The position numbers and the translations under genes were made by a program. 64,000 bases of DNA from Natrialba aegyptia DSM 13077 (GTDB lineage Archaea > Halobacteriota > Halobacteria > Halobacteriales > Natrialbaceae): positions 3,914 through 67,913 of the forward strand of contig NZ_AOIP01000003.1 of assembly GCF_000337535.1 (NCBI RefSeq), read 5' to 3'. Positions 1-8,564 of the stretch are shown one piece after another. The notes beneath the pieces are model-generated. The model was not told where the DNA came from. It ran no database searches and worked only from the letters and a program-made list of their open reading frames with translations. Every line of letters begins with the position of its first letter. Positions within the stretch are counted from its first letter, which is position 1.

Positions 1-77
1 CCGAAGGAGCATCTCGCAGGGTCGCTGAACACATCTACCTCAGTGTTCACCCTGCTCTCTGGTATGGTAACTGTTCT

Positions 78-539
78 ATGACGCCCTCTTCTACACGTCA
101 ATCTCTTACTGGTACCGTATTCGAACAACCAGAAATCGTCGAACAAGAGGCACAGCACTTAGCAACAGAGTTTGGAGTGGCGGACCGCTGCTCATATGTT
201 GCAGGGGATATGTTCGAAGCAGTGCCTAGTGCTGATGTCTATTTTCTCAAACACATAATTCACGACTGGAGCGATACTCAAGCCATTCAAATCCTCACAA
301 CAATCCGGGAACATGCTCCCGATGATGCGCAATTAGTGCTTCTTGAACACGTGCTCCCCGAGTCGAATTCATCACATTTTGGGGCACTTTATGATATTCA
401 GATGATTGTCTGGACGACCGGTCGTGAACGGACGCCTGATGAGTATGCATCGTTGCTTGAACAGAGTGGTTGGGAACATAATGAAACTACATTCGGCAAA
501 AATAATCTATTGGGTGCTATCAAGGCAACTCCCACTTAA
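78..539 (+). pseudogene. C-terminal remnant of SAM-dependent O-methyltransferase
   Basis: The 153-residue reading frame matches only the C-terminal catalytic part of the plant/bacterial-type O-methyltransferase family. It shows a TGTVFEQPEIVE stretch (the acidic SAM-ribose region), the LKHIIHDWSD motif and LLEHVLPE. The N-terminal dimerisation domain and the glycine-rich SAM loop expected just before residue 12 are absent. The frame stays open to the left edge, but the residues encoded there (positions 3-100) do not look like the family, as if one or more frameshifts had occurred near 60-110. Intact family members are about 330-340 residues. The DNA is AT-richer than the rest of the window, which fits acquired, decaying DNA. 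A gene simply cut by the window edge is less likely because the glycine loop should lie inside it. Confidence 0.6.
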
Positions 540-918
540 AACGAGAAGTCGAAGGATAACATCTCAAGAATCACTCTTCATTCTTGTCACTAATGAATAT
601 AAATGCGCTATCTCCAGATACTAAACGAACTTGCCGACGCTACAGTTTTCTCTCTCTGAGGAGTTATAGAAAAGCTATTCAACAGGATATTTGAAACTAT
701 TTTTTAGCGCGGTTTCGGTTACTAAGTGGAGTTGATCGCTCAATTCGTAGCGAACGAAATCGGATATCTGCCAGCATCAACGAGGGGGGGCTCTATCTCG
801 TCGATATCGTGTTTCTCGGTGAGTTGGTGCAAGAACACCGTCCTCAGAATGGAGCGCATTCTGGTGAACTGCACGAGAGCGTGGTTCCGCTGATTTAGCT
901 AGGACGATGATGGGGCGA
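540..918. other. Intergenic, AT-rich, no supported gene
   Basis: This 379-bp stretch separates the methyltransferase remnant from the SPW-type gene. On the minus strand a 66-codon frame (about 697-897) is open but has no start near its upstream end. It could be the tail of a degraded gene. No RNA gene or transposase motif was recognised. Confidence 0.4.
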
Positions 919-1341
919 TTATTCTGACAACGCGAACATACCGTAGAGTTGTGTGCCGGCGAGGAGAACAACGGCGAGGCCACCGCCGACGTTGATGACG
1001 GTGACAAGCGTTCGTGTGTTCTCGAGCACGAAGGGAGAGGCGATGACCCAGAGACCGAGGAGAGCGAGGAGGAGTGTGAGAGCGATATTCGGTGACTGAT
1101 AGGTGTCTGATAGCAGTGCGTTGACGGAACCGAGGGTTGCAATAACTGCCCCGAGAAGGACGTTGTGGAGGTTGAGGAGTCCGGTAATGGTGACGACGAT
1201 GGATGAGGCCAGAAGGAGGAGGCCGACGACTGCGGTTGCACCGGCCGTTCGGACGACGATCGGAGCAACTGATTTTGCAGTTGGTGATGTGGGTGTCGCG
1301 GATTCCGAACTGCCCATAGATGCCATTCGTGAGCGATCCAT
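919..1341 (-). CDS. SPW-repeat-like integral membrane protein
   Basis: A 140-residue protein with a short polar N-terminus (about 1-25) and four hydrophobic segments near residues 28-50, 57-77, 87-107 and 113-135. The segment LLGLWVIASPFVL has the SPW signature (W-x-x-x-S-P-F) of the SPW repeat family, two-helix repeats in bacterial and archaeal membrane proteins of unknown function. The second helix pair carries the best motif and the first is diverged. The gene stands alone, with an empty stretch downstream and the tRNA-Lys region upstream. Function is unknown. The start at the first Met is the only reasonable one. Confidence 0.75.
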   Translation of the reverse strand: MDRSRMASMGSSESATPTSPTAKSVAPIVVRTAGATAVVGLLLLASSIVVTITGLLNLHNVLLGAVIATLGSVNALLSDTYQSPNIALTLLLALLGLWVIASPFVLENTRTLVTVINVGGGLAVVLLAGTQLYGMFALSE

Positions 1342-1536
1342 ATAGAGCCACTGCAGGGATTGTACAACAGATTAGTTAGCAACACTCTCTTGGCGAGTAG
1401 ATTTGTTGGTGATCGAACGAGGCAGTACGATTGTAACCGACGCGAGGATGTTCTGCTCCCTTCATTACTGCGATCGGACTGCATCGAAAACTGCGCTGGT
1501 TTCGATGTTCACGCTCGCAGCTGTGAGTAGGGTAAG

Positions 1537-1565
1537 AAGCGGGCCGGGCGCGACTTGAACACACG
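1537..1565 (-). repeat. Duplicated 3' end of tRNA-Lys (att-like direct repeat)
   Basis: These 29 bases match 1654-1682, the 3' acceptor strand and T-arm of the tRNA-Lys gene, with two mismatches and in the same orientation. The rest of a tRNA is absent. The copy lies 117 bp beyond the tRNA 3' end, where the second attachment site of a tRNA-integrating element is expected. The 88 bp between the copies hold no gene, so any element has been lost. Confidence 0.65.
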
Positions 1566-1656
1566 GTCGGACGTGCTCGCTCTGCTGTGCGCGACCTCCC
1601 TGCGATTCAAATCACGCTAGTCGTGTTGCTCCTCGCCTAGTTGCTCGAAGCAAAAG

Positions 1657-1730
<74 letters not shown>

Positions 1731-1872
1731 CGTGGTTTCACTATCGGCGAGTGGTGGTTAAACGTTTCTTTCTTCGCTGCCGACTGGCCGGTGGTAATGG
1801 CCTATACTTTGTCATATAGTCCCTGTAGAACTGTGTCCTGCGTTGTCAGCGGTCGATTCGCCATCTGCTAGT

Positions 1873-2574
1873 TCAGTCGAAGTACTGTTCGAGTGCATCG
1901 GTGACGAGTTCACCTGGGGTGGTATCGTCGAGGGAGGCGCGGCGGCGGAGGTCGCGATAGGTGTCGGGTGAGAGCGAGAGTTCGAGCTGGCCGAGGTGGA
2001 CGCCGTGGTTGGTCAGGGCGCGATTGACGGGGGTTCCGTCGTTGATCGTGCTGGCGACGGTGCGGATGTCGCGGACGGTGAGGTCGCCGTCGATTGCGGC
2101 CCAGGCCAGGAGGAGACGGGCTTCGCCGCCGACGCGGGCGATGTGTTTGGCGGCGGTGGGAGCGATTTGGCCGAGGGCGACTTGTTTGCGGACGGATCGG
2201 GGGAGGTCGTGGACGCGGGCCCATTTGCGGATGAACGAGACGGTCACGTCGGGGCCGGCGCGTTCGGCGGCAGCCTTGTAGGAGCCTTCGCCGCGGACGA
2301 GTGCGGCACACGCGGCGGCACCGCGGAGCATGTAGAGGTGGTCGTCTTCGGTGGTGCCGGTTGCGAACTGCGAGACGGTGTCGGCGGCGGCGTCGAGGCT
2401 ATCGGGGTCGGTCGGATCGAACTGGACGGCTTTGCGGGCGCGTGTTCCGGTGACGGATTCGTCGCCACGGATGACGGGTGCGCCGACGGGTGATTCGCGG
2501 TCGGTTGGAATTGGCCGTCCATCGGGACCGCGATTGCGCCCGCGTGAATTTTCTTCGGGCCGGTTGTCGGTCAT
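1873..2574 (-). CDS. Conserved haloarchaeal protein, DUF7119-like, with HTH-type core
   Basis: A 233-residue protein. The N-terminal 55 residues are polar and disordered (Arg, Gly, Pro, Asp rich). The central part (about 75-165) is helical. The segment YKAAAERAGPDVTVSFIRKW resembles a helix-turn-helix, followed by LGQIAPTAAKHIARV, which resembles the ParB/KorB-type HTH region. The C-terminus (LELSLSPDTYRDLRRRA) looks like a ribbon-helix-helix half. This resembles the haloarchaeal family I recall as DUF7119, though the family number is from memory. A DNA-binding role is inferred from the HTH-like segments only. The gene is monocistronic, between tRNA-Lys and the tandem array. Confidence 0.75.
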   Translation of the reverse strand: MTDNRPEENSRGRNRGPDGRPIPTDRESPVGAPVIRGDESVTGTRARKAVQFDPTDPDSLDAAADTVSQFATGTTEDDHLYMLRGAAACAALVRGEGSYKAAAERAGPDVTVSFIRKWARVHDLPRSVRKQVALGQIAPTAAKHIARVGGEARLLLAWAAIDGDLTVRDIRTVASTINDGTPVNRALTNHGVHLGQLELSLSPDTYRDLRRRASLDDTTPGELVTDALEQYFD

Positions 2575-2666
2575 GGGTCTGCCCTGGTCTATGGAACAGA
2601 GGGGGAAAAGTGTCGCTCCCTGTGAAGCGGTGGGAGAGTACTAGAGTGGCGAGTATGTGTCTATTA

Positions 2667-2777
2667 TCTATCGTCTGTTCTCTGTTGTCCGTTGTCTATC
2701 GTCTGTTCTCTGTTGTCCGTTGTCTATCGTCTGTTCTCTGTTGTCCGTTGTCTATCGTCTGTTCTCTGTTGTGCGAG
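2667..2777. repeat. 28-bp tandem repeat, about four copies
   Basis: Units start at 2667, 2695, 2723 and 2751. The first three are essentially identical and the last is slightly shortened and changed near 2773. The unit is pyrimidine-rich on the plus strand, built from TCTATCG, TCTGTTCTCTG and TTGTCCGTTG. The rest of the 2575-2953 intergenic region shows no gene or obvious promoter. Confidence 0.9.
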
Positions 2778-2953
2778 TACCAACTGCGGGTAGGGAAACA
2801 GGGAGTACATCATTATCATGGATATTGTTATCCAATAACGATAGAAGGCGTTTCACAGCAGGTAGAGGAGACAGATCGAGGCTTCCAGGGTCGTGGTAAC
2901 GCAGGGACGAGTTCAGGCCCAGCTCCGGGTCCGGATCCGGATCCGGGTTTTCG

Positions 2954-3121
2954 TTACTCCTCGTCGTCGCGCTGCTCGGCGAGGTGTTCCCAGATTTCGG
3001 TACAGCCAGCGCCTTCTTCGATGTCGTCGAGGTGGGCGTCATCGCGTTCTCGGTCCTGGTCTGGTGTGTCCGAGTTCGGATTGTGGCTGGGTCGTTGGCT
3101 TTGTTCAGCCGTGTCAGTCAT
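2954..3121 (-). CDS. Small acidic haloarchaeal protein (55 aa)
   Basis: A short hydrophilic protein starting MTDTAEQSQRP. The C-terminal half (LDDIEEGAGCTEIWEHLAEQ) has the look of a conserved small haloarchaeal protein with a single Cys in a GCTEIWEHL motif. An upstream Met nine codons earlier is possible, but its added residues are basic and unlike the body, so the internal Met is preferred. No transmembrane segment is seen and the function is unknown. Confidence 0.6.
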   Translation of the reverse strand: MTDTAEQSQRPSHNPNSDTPDQDRERDDAHLDDIEEGAGCTEIWEHLAEQRDDEE

Positions 3122-3344
3122 GACTGCCCATTTGGTTGGAAAGCGCATAAGTGACGCCTCGTGTGCAATGGATACCTGTACTCGGTTATAGCGGAGATGG
3201 TTGCCGTCATCTCGGTTCGGGCGAGTGGCGTGGAGGTCGTCGTCGTCGGTCGGTTCGGTCGATCTAGCGTGTCATCGGCGAGGCAAAACGTTGCAGCCAT
3301 CGACGGACAGAGGTGGGTCCAGCACAGAGTGTCCATAGATACCG

Positions 3345-3695
3345 ATGGCGATTGCACTGCGGACGCTCGACGATGGGGCCTGGATCAGCGTCAACGACTC
3401 CCGTGAGGTCGGTGTGAGTGATATCTGGGCCCTTCCGACGCGCGAGTTCTGTTCGTGTGAGACGCCCCACGTTCTTCTCGAGGCGTTTTCCGCCGTTCAC
3501 GTTTCGGATCATCGAGTACTCGCGGATGCGGTGGGGATGTGTATCGAGTGTGGAACGCGGGACAGTATCGATTCGTTGCCGGTTGGCCGAATCGTTAACG
3601 GCGAGTTCAAGCCGTACGAGCCGGCTGGTGTCCAGTCGACGATCACGGGTGCTGTGGATGGGGCGGCCTGTTCGAGTTTCGAGTCGGTGGAGTAA
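3345..3695 (+). CDS. Conserved haloarchaeal protein with CxC and CxxC motifs
   Basis: A 116-residue protein. The central part has C-x-C (EFCSCETPH) followed by a C-x-x-C motif (MCIECGTRD), a plausible zinc or metal site. The body (ISVNDSREVGVSDIWALPTR, then LEAFSAVHVSDHRVLADAVG) has normal haloarchaeal amino-acid use. The opposite-strand frame over 3264-3794 is Arg, His and Thr rich and looks like a shadow. The protein is probably cytosolic with unknown function. It precedes the nitrite reductase gene by 168 bp on the same strand, but a separate TATA box lies between. Confidence 0.65.
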   Translation: MAIALRTLDDGAWISVNDSREVGVSDIWALPTREFCSCETPHVLLEAFSAVHVSDHRVLADAVGMCIECGTRDSIDSLPVGRIVNGEFKPYEPAGVQSTITGAVDGAACSSFESVE

Positions 3696-3833
3696 TTCGA
3701 CCGTTGTCATCGGCTGGGAGTTGAATCCCTGGTTGTTGTGGTCGGTGTGGATGGACCGAATCGCGTCAGTATGTGGTGGCAAAAACCTCCGCAACTGGCT
3801 AGAGGCGGCCGGGTCTGACGCGACGCACGGGCG

Positions 3834-3857
3834 TATAAGACTCGTAGTCTATAGACT
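3834..3857 (+). promoter_or_regulatory. TATA box and 12-bp palindromic operator before nirA-like gene
   Basis: TATAAG at 3834-3839 lies 25-30 bp before the ATG at 3864, as for a leaderless transcript. The perfect palindrome AGTCTATAGACT at 3846-3857 sits between the TATA box and the start, where a bound protein would block transcription initiation. Confidence 0.55.
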
Positions 3858-3863
3858 GAGCAA

Positions 3864-5639
3864 ATGCCTACTGATGTCGAGGAGTGGAAGGACGAGGTCT
3901 ACGGCACGGACATTCGAGACCACATCGAGCGATTCGCCGAGGAAGGCTGGGAGTCGATCCCGGAAGACGAGCGCGACGCCTGGTTCGAGCGCTTCAAGTG
4001 GTACGGACTGTACCACCAGCGCGCCGGTCAGGAGTCGTACTTCATGATGCGGATCGGGCCGCCAAGCGGCGTGCTCGAGCCGGGTCAGTTCCGCCGGATC
4101 GTCGAAATCGCGGACGAGTACGCTCGCGGTCCGGTCGCGAATCCCGAGTTCGGTAACGGCTGGCTCGACGTGACGACGCGACAGGCAATCCAGCTGCACT
4201 GGATTCGAATCGAGGACGTTCCCGAAATCTTCGACGAACTCGAGGACGCCGGACTGTCGACGGTGCAGGCTTGCGGTGACTCCTGGCGGAACATCGTCGG
4301 CTGTCCGGTCGCCGGAAAGGACAAACACGAGCACATCGATGCTAACGAGCTGGCATACGAACTCCACGATACGTTCAAGCAGAACGAAGCACACTCGAAC
4401 CTGCCCCGCAAGTGGAAGGTTTCCGTGACCGGCTGTGACGAGGGTTGCGGGCAGGGCGACATCAACGACCTGGCGTTCGAGCCCGCCGAGAAGGAGGTAG
4501 ACGGCGAGACGGTGACGGGCTACAACGTCCGCGTCGGCGGCGGACTGGCGCGTAACGAACCCCGCTTTGCGAAGAATATCGACGTTTTCGCAACGCCGGA
4601 GCAGGCGGTCGAGGTCGCGGGTGGCCTCTCCAAGCTCTTCCGGGATCACGGCGACCGCGATAACCGCTACAACGCTCGCATCAAGTTCCTCGTCGACGAG
4701 TGGGGTCCCGAGAAGGTTCGGGAGACGCTTCAGGACGAGTATATCGATTTCGAACTCGAGACGGCGGGCGAGGACCTTCGGCACTCCTACAGCTACAACG
4801 CCGGCGACGCGGACGGCAAGCACGACCACGTCGGCGTCCACGAACAGGTCGACGGCAACAACTACATCGGCCTGAACGTCCTCGTCGGGCGACTCGGTAT
4901 CGATGACGCCTACGAAATCGCCGACGCCGCCGAGGAGCACGCGTCCGGCGAGGTCCGACTCACGCAGCGCCAGAACATCATCCTGACGGACGTGCCGGAC
5001 GAGGATGTCGACGCCTTGCTCGATAACGAGGTCTTCGACGAGTACAGCCCCGATCCGCACCCGTTCCGGCGGGGCTCGATCGCCTGTACCGGCACCGAGT
5101 TCTGTTCGCTTTCGATCGTCGAGACGAAGAACCGGCAGGTTCGGTTCTCGCGCTGGCTGGTCGAGAACGTCGACCTGCCGGCGGGCGTCGAGGACTTCCA
5201 CATCCACCTCTCGGGCTGTACCGCCTCCTGCGCCCAGCCCCAGATCGCCGACGTCTCCCTGCGCGGGATGAAGACCCGCAAGGACGGCGAACCCGTCGAG
5301 GCGCTCGACATCGGCCTCGGCGGCGGCCTCGGCGAGAACCCGCAGTTCGCCTCCTGGGTCGCAGACCGCGTCCCGGCCGACGAAGTGCCGGGTGCGATCG
5401 AGAACCTGCTCGAGAACTTCGCGGACCGACGAACGGACGGCGAGAGCTTCCGCGAGTTCGTCGCCGACCGCGACGACGAGGAGTTAGCCGAACTCGTCGA
5501 ACCCGAGGAGACGAGCTACGAGGATCCGTACATGCACAACACCAAGCAGACCTGGTATCCGTACGCGGAAGATGACGGGCTGGACGAAGGCCCTGCACCT
5601 GCCCGGGCGGACGGGACGCCGATTCCGTCGGACGACTAA
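3864..5639 (+). CDS. nirA: Siroheme-dependent nitrite/sulfite reductase (ferredoxin type)
   Basis: A 591-residue protein with the duplicated ferrodoxin-like and siroheme-binding fold of assimilatory nitrite and sulfite reductases. The [4Fe-4S]-siroheme cysteines are visible as C408-x5-C414 (ACTGTEFCSL) and C452-x3-C456 (SGCTASC), bridging cluster and siroheme. The N-terminal half has GWLDVTTRQAIQLHWI and the second half the matching RLTQRQNIILTDV, the repeated substrate-channel motif. The reaction is six-electron reduction of nitrite to ammonium (or sulfite to sulfide) with ferredoxin in the cytoplasm. Nitrite is favoured by similarity to haloarchaeal NirA, but no nitrate reductase gene is in the window. 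The start gives the family's usual length and agrees with the TATA box. Confidence 0.9.
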   Translation: MPTDVEEWKDEVYGTDIRDHIERFAEEGWESIPEDERDAWFERFKWYGLYHQRAGQESYFMMRIGPPSGVLEPGQFRRIVEIADEYARGPVANPEFGNGWLDVTTRQAIQLHWIRIEDVPEIFDELEDAGLSTVQACGDSWRNIVGCPVAGKDKHEHIDANELAYELHDTFKQNEAHSNLPRKWKVSVTGCDEGCGQGDINDLAFEPAEKEVDGETVTGYNVRVGGGLARNEPRFAKNIDVFATPEQAVEVAGGLSKLFRDHGDRDNRYNARIKFLVDEWGPEKVRETLQDEYIDFELETAGEDLRHSYSYNAGDADGKHDHVGVHEQVDGNNYIGLNVLVGRLGIDDAYEIADAAEEHASGEVRLTQRQNIILTDVPDEDVDALLDNEVFDEYSPDPHPFRRGSIACTGTEFCSLSIVETKNRQVRFSRWLVENVDLPAGVEDFHIHLSGCTASCAQPQIADVSLRGMKTRKDGEPVEALDIGLGGGLGENPQFASWVADRVPADEVPGAIENLLENFADRRTDGESFREFVADRDDEELAELVEPEETSYEDPYMHNTKQTWYPYAEDDGLDEGPAPARADGTPIPSDD

Positions 5640-6138
5640 CCCGCCACCTCCCCCGTCTTCGATATCAGTAGCCGCGGCGGGTATCCACGACTCGTCGGTC
5701 GCCACTTTTCGTTCTCGGCGTCGGCATCGAACGACTGTTCGTCCCTGGTAGGCCTGGAACGGTTCCGAGTTCGCGCTGTGCCGTCGTTTCCGATCGCGGT
5801 GACCACCGCGCGGCTCGCGCCCGTTGCGTCGCTGTTCTCGATATCCGCTCGCTGAACGCTCTGCTCGAACGTAAGGCCTATCTCGTCAGCGTCGGTTCGC
5901 GGAACTCGGACGCTTCGTGGATGGAATACTACGAAACCCCGGTCTGCTCGCCGGTGGGTCGAGCCGTGTCCGTCTCCACCGTCGCCTCGATCCCAGCGCG
6001 GGCTGGGTCAGTCGCGTTGACCGGCGTGATAATCCCAGTCGTTCGATGCGGTCGGTGTCCGTGGCCGTGGCCGTATCGACCACGCAGACAGGTCACCCGT
6101 TGGAAGCCCCTAAGTAGCCATACCCCGAGACCCTAGCC
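5640..6138. other. Intergenic region with no recognised gene
   Basis: About 500 bp between the nitrite reductase and the next gene. Short frames occur in several phases, but none has haloarchaeal coding character or recognisable motifs. No tandem repeat or RNA gene was recognised. Confidence 0.5.
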
Positions 6139-6420
6139 ATGTCCGACCGACTGATGCGAGTCAACGCGTACACGACGCTCGACTACGTCGAAGCCACGGC
6201 GACGGGCCACGAGTTCGAGTTCGATTCCGTCGCCGTCGCCAACGCCACGACGGACCGCGAGGAGCCGGACTGCGTGCGCTTCCAGGTCGAACTCGACAAC
6301 GCGACCGACCAACATTTCCCCAAGCACATGACCGAACTCGAGTTGACGCCGGACCAAGCCCGCGAACTCGCGAGCGAACTCGAGAAGTACGCGGATCGGG
6401 TCGAGGACGCCGCGAAGTAG
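6139..6420 (+). CDS. Small haloarchaeal protein, DUF6360-like
   Basis: A 93-residue acidic protein: RLMRVNAYTTLDYVEATATG at the N-terminus, a beta-rich middle (CVRFQVELDN) and a C-terminal helix (LTPDQARELASELEKYADRV). This matches the layout of the haloarchaeal family I recall as DUF6360; the family label is from memory. No membrane segment or metal motif is seen. It is likely a single-gene unit, with a strong hairpin-plus-T-run terminator downstream. Confidence 0.7.
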   Translation: MSDRLMRVNAYTTLDYVEATATGHEFEFDSVAVANATTDREEPDCVRFQVELDNATDQHFPKHMTELELTPDQARELASELEKYADRVEDAAK

Positions 6421-6441
6421 CCGCTTACCGGGCTCGCTGTG

Positions 6442-6470
6442 CGCCTGCGACGGCAGGCGTCTCGCTTTTT
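6442..6470 (+). terminator. Hairpin followed by T-run
   Basis: A 7-bp perfect stem, CGCCTGC (6442-6448) with GCAGGCG (6453-6459), has a 4-nt loop and is followed by TCTCGCTTTTT ending at 6470. It lies 22 bp after the stop codon at 6420, well placed to end that transcript. Confidence 0.6.
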
Positions 6471-6503
6471 CGCTCGCCCGGCAAAGCCTCGTGTGATCGT
6501 CCC

Positions 6504-6998
6504 ATGAGCGTCGACACTATCCAAGACCTGTTCGAGCACGGCCTCGAAGACATTTATCACGCGGAACACCAACTCCTCGACGCGCTCGATGAACTCGAGT
6601 CGAACACCGAGCGCGAGGAGATCGCGGAGGCGTTTGCGGAACACCGCGAGGAGACCCAGGGGCATATCGACCGTCTCGAAGAGGTCTTCGACATGTTCGG
6701 CGAACCGCCGGAGAAAGAAGAGTGTGAGGGTATCGAGGGGTTGATCGAGGAGTACGAAGAGTTCACGTCGATGGACCCGTCCCAGGAGGTACTGGATTAC
6801 CACAACATGGCGGCGGCGGAGAAGACGGAGCATTACGAGATTGCAGCCTACGGCAATTTGATCCCGCTTGCGGATCAGATCGGGATGGACGAGGCAGCGG
6901 ATCTTCTCGAGGAGAACCTTCGAGAGGAACAGGGTGCACTCGACGAACTGAAGGAGTTGACCGAGACGTACGAGATGGACGCCATTCCGGCGGAGTAA
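6504..6998 (+). CDS. YciE/YciF family ferritin-like protein (DUF892)
   Basis: A 164-residue, highly acidic all-helical protein. It has the family pattern of two helix pairs: DLFEHGLEDIYHAEHQLLDA at the N-terminus, EEIAEAFAEHREETQGHIDR, then HNMAAAEKTEHYEIAAYGNL and EENLREEQGALDELKEL. Conserved Glu and His residues (E-x-x-Y-x-A-E, H-x-x-E-T, E-x-x-H-Y-E) fit a ferritin-like diiron site. The family is stress-associated with proposed ferroxidase activity; cytosolic. Length is typical. Confidence 0.85.
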   Translation: MSVDTIQDLFEHGLEDIYHAEHQLLDALDELESNTEREEIAEAFAEHREETQGHIDRLEEVFDMFGEPPEKEECEGIEGLIEEYEEFTSMDPSQEVLDYHNMAAAEKTEHYEIAAYGNLIPLADQIGMDEAADLLEENLREEQGALDELKELTETYEMDAIPAE

Positions 6999-7040
6999 GC
7001 ACCGCTATCAGCGACTCCCACTTTCTTTTCTCGGTGAGTG

Positions 7041-7067
7041 TCTCGTAAACGCACGAGATACTTATAC
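7041..7067 (+). promoter_or_regulatory. Inverted repeat next to TATA box of the sodium symporter operon
   Basis: TCTCGT (7041-7046) and ACGAGA (7053-7058) form 6-bp arms with a 6-bp spacer, directly before CTTATAC (7061-7067). The ATG follows at 7104, so a short 5' leader is expected. The repeat occupies the BRE/TATA-upstream position where haloarchaeal activators bind. Confidence 0.45.
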
Positions 7068-7103
7068 GATGATCCAGTCCGTTGACACAGATGGTGGTAG
7101 ATA

Positions 7104-8564
7104 ATGTCAGACACATCCCCGAAAACGGCTCGTGACGAGTGGGGAACCCGATTCGGGTTCCTTATGGCGATGATCGGTGGCATGGTTGGTGCAGGAAACA
7201 TTTGGCGGTTCCCCTACGTGATGGGGGATAACGGAGGTGGTGCGTTCGTACTGGCGTTCCTCACCCTCCTGTTTTTACTCGCGGTCCCCGGGTTGATGGC
7301 GGAGGTTGCGCTCGGGCGATACACGAACAAGGGCGTCATCGGCGCATTTCGGGATGTCGTCGGTCGAGGTGGAATGGTCGGGTTCGGCGTCGTCGTCTTG
7401 CTCGTCAACATCGCCCTGATGTCGTACTACTCGCCGTTGATCGGCTGGACGCTGTACTACGCGGTTCATTCCCTGTTGTTTACCTTCACGGCACCCGGGT
7501 TTGAGGCGCAGGCGTTCATGGACAGTTTCTTCGCGAACCCGGCGCTGATGATCGCCCTTCACACGGTCGTGATGGGCTCGATCGCAGCCATTCTCGCGCT
7601 CGGTATCCGACGCGGCGTCGAGCGGATCGTCGTCTACGCGGTGCCGGCGCTCGTGATCTCGCTCGTCATTATGGCGATCCGCGGGCTCACATTGCCGGGG
7701 GCCAGCGAGGGGATCGCGTTCACGTTCGGCGTGCAGTGGGAGTACCTGATCGCGAGTGAGACCTGGATCGCCGCGCTCGGACAGGCGCTGTTCTCGACCG
7801 GACTCGGGTGGGGTATCGCCCTGACCGTCGGCAGTTATCTCCGGGAGTACGACGACGTTCCACTCGGTGGCGGGGTCTTTACCGCGATCGGCGAATCGAG
7901 CATCGCTATCCTCGCGACGCTTGCCATCTTCCCCGTCGTCTTCGCCGTCGGCGTCGAACCCGACGCCGGAACCGGTCTCGCGTTCGTCTCCCTGGTGCAG
8001 GTCTTCCCGGAGATTCCGCTCGGCGGACTGGTTGCGATCCTCTTTTTCGCCGGGTTCTTCCTCGCGACGTTTACCTCCGGCCTGCTCATCACCGAAGTGA
8101 GCGTGACGACGGTAAGCGAGGAAACCCGACTCAGCCGGACGCAGACCGTCCTCGCCGTCTGTGGGGGTATCTGGCTCCTCGGGCTCCCGAGCGCCTACTC
8201 TACCGAAGTCCTCGATTTCCTCGATTTCGTCTTCGGAAACTGGGGACTCCCCCTCGCAACCCTTGCCATCATCGGCATCATCGGCTGGGTTCTCGGCCCC
8301 GAACGACTGCGCGTGCTTACGGTCAACCGCAACGCTGGCATCCATATCGGCACGTGGTGGAATCCCGTCATCAAGTACGTCATTCCCGCCGTCATGCTGT
8401 TCATCATGGGTTACTTCGCCTGGGAGAACTTCCGCGAACCCGAGATGATCGCCGGGATGCTCGTCCTCGTGCTCTTCCCGCTCATCGGCTACGCGATCAT
8501 GTCTCTCGTCGAGGGCCGCCGCGATACGACTGATACGGCCGGCGTCACCGGAGGTGACGACTAA
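7104..8564 (+). CDS. Sodium-dependent transporter, NSS/SNF family
   Basis: A 486-residue polytopic membrane protein of about 11-12 helices. TM1 carries the NSS hallmark GAGNIWRFPY (about residues 31-40), preceded by the unwound GGMVG region that coordinates Na+ in LeuT-type carriers. TM2 contains PGLMAEVALGRY. The family couples inward Na+ movement to uptake of amino acids, betaine-like compounds or related small solutes; the substrate cannot be read from sequence. The stop codon overlaps the ATG of the next gene (ATGG/TAATGG junction at 8561-8566), so the two are translationally coupled. Confidence 0.92.
   Translation: MSDTSPKTARDEWGTRFGFLMAMIGGMVGAGNIWRFPYVMGDNGGGAFVLAFLTLLFLLAVPGLMAEVALGRYTNKGVIGAFRDVVGRGGMVGFGVVVLLVNIALMSYYSPLIGWTLYYAVHSLLFTFTAPGFEAQAFMDSFFANPALMIALHTVVMGSIAAILALGIRRGVERIVVYAVPALVISLVIMAIRGLTLPGASEGIAFTFGVQWEYLIASETWIAALGQALFSTGLGWGIALTVGSYLREYDDVPLGGGVFTAIGESSIAILATLAIFPVVFAVGVEPDAGTGLAFVSLVQVFPEIPLGGLVAILFFAGFFLATFTSGLLITEVSVTTVSEETRLSRTQTVLAVCGGIWLLGLPSAYSTEVLDFLDFVFGNWGLPLATLAIIGIIGWVLGPERLRVLTVNRNAGIHIGTWWNPVIKYVIPAVMLFIMGYFAWENFREPEMIAGMLVLVLFPLIGYAIMSLVEGRRDTTDTAGVTGGDD

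Noticed and set aside
697-897. Minus-strand frame of 66 codons (VQFTRMRSILRTVFLHQLTE...)
   Set aside because: No start codon near its upstream end, preceded immediately by a stop, and no family recognised; kept only as a possible remnant.
1566-1653. Second T-loop-like GATTCAAATC between the tRNA repeat copies
   Set aside because: No acceptor, D or anticodon stem can be formed around it, so it is not a tRNA gene.
3264-3794. Minus-strand 176-codon frame opposite the CxC/CxxC protein
   Set aside because: Arg/His/Thr-rich composition without motifs, while the plus-strand frame has Cys motifs and normal composition.
3849-5207. Long minus-strand frame of 452 codons across the nitrite reductase gene
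   Set aside because: The plus strand has an unmistakable siroheme reductase with all four cluster cysteines; the antisense frame is a typical GC-rich shadow.
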